Assembly (NCBI GenBank): GCA_937907415.1
Contig: CALCHY010000240.1
Coordinates: 1-8,329 of the forward strand
Length of the DNA: 8,329 nt
Source of the DNA: an uncultured Trueperaceae bacterium
Lineage (GTDB): Bacteria; Deinococcota; Deinococci; Deinococcales; Trueperaceae
Reading direction: 5' to 3'
Shown one piece after another: positions 6,741-8,329 of this stretch. The position numbers and the translations under genes were made by a program. The notes under the pieces are model-generated. The model did no database searches. It was not told where the DNA came from and was given only the letters and a program-made list of their open reading frames with translations. Within the stretch, counting starts at the first letter, position 1, and each line of letters opens with the position of its first letter.

Positions 6741-7415
6741 GCGCCGGTAACCGATGAGCACGACCCCGGCGCCGATGAGCGCGAGCGGCACCATCCAGCG
6801 GCCAAGGCCCCCGGAGGGGTCGTTGACGAGCAACGTCAGGGCGGCCCACGCGAGAGCTGGCAATAGCGCCCAGCGTGCGCCGCCCTGCTCGCGTGGGAGC
6901 AGGTAAACGAGGGTGAACGTAGCCGTCATGCCGAGGAAGAAGATGACGCCGGAGTCCCAGCTCGGGAGCAACTGGCCCACCCCTGCGACGACCGCGAGGG
7001 TAGAGAAGAAGCCGCCGACGACGGCGAAGCCAGTTGCGCGCCTGCGGGCGGTGGCGGGGGACGCGAACAGCAGCCAGTTGAAGAGCGCGACGCTTGCAAG
7101 GACGGCAACGCCCGCGAGTTGACGGAGGGTGAGCAGCGCGACCATTCCGAAGACGACGACCACCAGCGCAGGCAGTTGGCGCGGCCAGCGGCTCCCGCCC
7201 TCCGCGCCGGGTGGGCGCTGGCGTTCGATGACGCGCCACGTCCACGCGGCAGCAGTCAGGATGGCAGCTAGCCATACGACTTCGATGAGCACGCCGCCGA
7301 TGCCAAGTTGCCTCAGTACTGCGGCGGCGCCGATGGCGACGAGCACCCACCCTGCGCGCGTTCCTGGGCGGCGGCCCCCCGTGGTGACGCCGTGCTGGTC
7401 GCGCGCCCGACTCAT
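6729..7415 (-). CDS. multi-pass membrane protein of unknown function, coupled to a histidine kinase
   Basis: This 228-residue protein has about eight hydrophobic segments (near residues 22-37, 42-62, 81-97, 100-118, 129-150, 156-173, 182-197 and 206-223), short loops and an Arg/Lys-rich C-terminus (YRRGKR). The N-terminus (GWVLVAIGAAAVLRQLGIGG) and the end (MVPLALIGAGVVLIGYRR) loosely resemble the small-residue helix pairs of DUF5668/LiaI-LiaF-type membrane proteins, which often accompany two-component systems. That likeness is weak and I do not assign a family. The ATG at 7415 overlaps the kinase stop as ATGA, with no clear Shine-Dalgarno, so translation is probably coupled. It likely works with the upstream kinase, perhaps as a membrane sensor or modulator of it; a transporter is an alternative. 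The 3' end lies five bases from the convergent ATPase stop. Confidence 0.75.
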   Translation of the reverse strand: MSRARDQHGVTTGGRRPGTRAGWVLVAIGAAAVLRQLGIGGVLIEVVWLAAILTAAAWTWRVIERQRPPGAEGGSRWPRQLPALVVVVFGMVALLTLRQLAGVAVLASVALFNWLLFASPATARRRATGFAVVGGFFSTLAVVAGVGQLLPSWDSGVIFFLGMTATFTLVYLLPREQGGARWALLPALAWAALTLLVNDPSGGLGRWMVPLALIGAGVVLIGYRRGKR

Positions 7416-8329
7416 GCGGCGGTTCCGTTCGTTGGCTCGTCGCTCGCCACTTCCGGCTCGTACGGCACCCGCACGTTGACGCTGGTGCCAACACCAAGCG
7501 TGCTGCTAATGCTCAAAGTGCCGCCAAGCGCCGTAATGCGCTCGTGCATGGAGGTGAGTCCAAGGTGCCCTGGGTAAGCGGCTTGGGTGTCGAAACCGAT
7601 GCCGTCGTCGGTGACGTCTAGGTGCAGCACTTGGTTCTCATGGTGTGCGCTCACCGTTACGGTCGTGGCGCTCGCATGCTTGACGACGTTATGCAGCGCT
7701 TCCTGGGCGACGCGCAGCACCACCTGCTTCGTGGTGAACGGCATGTCCGGCTCCTGCCCGAGGCGGCGCACCGCGCGCAGTTCGTGGCGCAGCTCGAGCC
7801 CGTCGAGTTGCCTGTGCAGCGCCCCCATCAGCCCAACCTCGGCGAGGGCCTCTGGCCGCAACTCGAAGATCAGGGCGCGCATCTCTGCCAGGGCTGCCTC
7901 TGAGAGCTCGATCACGGCAGCTAGGCCGCGGCGCACGGCCTCTGCGTCCGCCCCTAGGTGCCGCTCAGCCGCGTGGGCCGTCAGGACGACGGAGTAGATG
8001 GCCTGGCTGACCGAGTCGTGCAGTTCGCGGGCAAGGTGGCGCCGCTCGTCCTCCGCTGCTTCGTCGCGCGCTAGCTCGTAGAGGCGGTTGTTCTCGAGGG
8101 CCACCGCCGCCTGCGCCGCCAACCCGCCAACCCACCGCAGGCTCTCCTCGTCCCAGCCGCTCCCAGCTTGCGCGGTGGCCGTTAGCACCCCGACCACGCG
8201 GTCGCGAGCACGTAGCGGTAGCGCCAACTGGTCGCCCGCGACCACGGCGTGCGGCACGATCTCGCTGAGGTTGCCTTCCACGGCGGGGTTCGGAATCGCT
8301 TGGGCCGCCCCCACGCCCTGCTCGCCCAA
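7412..8329 (-). CDS. GAF-domain sensor histidine kinase, HisKA_3/NarL-DegS type (N-terminus outside window)
   Basis: The frame is open to the window edge, and the TTG at 8329 is an internal codon. The visible 305 residues begin in a GAF domain (LALPLRARDRVVGVLTATAQ, then DEESLRWVGGLAAQAAVALENNRLYE, to about residue 85). The HisKA_3 dimerisation domain has H-box ERRHLARELHDSVSQ, with phospho-acceptor His104 and the HDxxxQ phosphatase motif (Asp105, Gln109). The HATPase_c domain has the N-box EALHNVVKHA (210-219), G1 box DDGIGFD (241-247), HLGLTSMHER (255-264) and GVGTSVNVRVP (279-289). Autophosphorylation and transfer to a LuxR/NarL-type response regulator is the family role; no regulator gene is in the window. 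All catalytic residues are present. The visible part has no membrane segment, so it is either soluble or has its membrane part upstream. It precedes the membrane protein gene, overlapping it by four bases. Confidence 0.93.
   Translation of the reverse strand: MGEQGVGAAQAIPNPAVEGNLSEIVPHAVVAGDQLALPLRARDRVVGVLTATAQAGSGWDEESLRWVGGLAAQAAVALENNRLYELARDEAAEDERRHLARELHDSVSQAIYSVVLTAHAAERHLGADAEAVRRGLAAVIELSEAALAEMRALIFELRPEALAEVGLMGALHRQLDGLELRHELRAVRRLGQEPDMPFTTKQVVLRVAQEALHNVVKHASATTVTVSAHHENQVLHLDVTDDGIGFDTQAAYPGHLGLTSMHERITALGGTLSISSTLGVGTSVNVRVPYEPEVASDEPTNGTAA

Noticed and set aside
6427..7497. 356-codon minus-strand ORF overlapping the membrane protein and the ATPase 3' end
   Set aside because: The product is Arg/Pro-rich with no family resemblance, as expected for an out-of-frame reading of high-GC DNA. 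It crosses a convergent gene boundary, and the frames of the real genes explain the region.

Overview
This is a gene-dense, high-GC bacterial chromosomal window. It holds five substantial protein genes plus a partial one at each end, with no RNA genes, insertion sequences, CRISPR arrays or phage genes that I can see. The genes mix housekeeping functions (release factor 3), transport (YeiH-type membrane protein), signalling (histidine kinase) and less characterised proteins (a radical SAM enzyme and a large ATPase with a TPR tail). The protein style, the GC content and a TANNNT box just upstream of the prfC start, suggesting a leaderless transcript, fit a Deinococcota-type organism such as a Truepera relative. 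That placement is inference; another high-GC lineage is possible.

Layout. Bases 1-618 (+) are the C-terminal part of a YeiH/UPF0324 membrane protein whose start lies outside the window. It converges on prfC (615-2228, -), and the two genes share one CTAG tetranucleotide as both stop codons. A 99-bp divergent spacer separates prfC from a radical SAM gene (2328-3482, +), which has a GTG start and a good Shine-Dalgarno sequence. A 181-bp intergenic region (3483-3663) follows. It is the only real regulatory space in the window and carries two small palindromes, a possible promoter, and a perfect GC-rich inverted repeat with an alternative pairing partner. It leads into a 1019-codon gene (3664-6723, +) for an AAA_16/STAND-like P-loop ATPase with a C-terminal helical repeat (TPR) region. 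Five bases after its stop comes the end of a minus-strand pair: a GAF/HisKA_3 sensor histidine kinase (7412-8329, 5' end outside the window) and an eight-segment membrane protein (6729-7415), joined by an ATGA overlap.

How the genes work together. The kinase and the membrane protein are almost certainly one transcription unit, and the membrane protein is a plausible partner or modulator of the kinase. The response regulator is not in the window and would be expected upstream of the kinase, beyond base 8329, or elsewhere. RF3 and the YeiH-like protein have no evident functional tie to their neighbours. The radical SAM gene and the ATPase are co-directional, but a large spacer with its own promoter-like sequence separates them, so they are probably independent. 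The most unusual item is the ATPase: it has an Ala in place of the first Walker A Gly, an unusually long segment between Walker A and Walker B, and no recognisable effector domain. It looks like a regulatory or signal-responsive ATPase, but its role cannot be read from the sequence alone.
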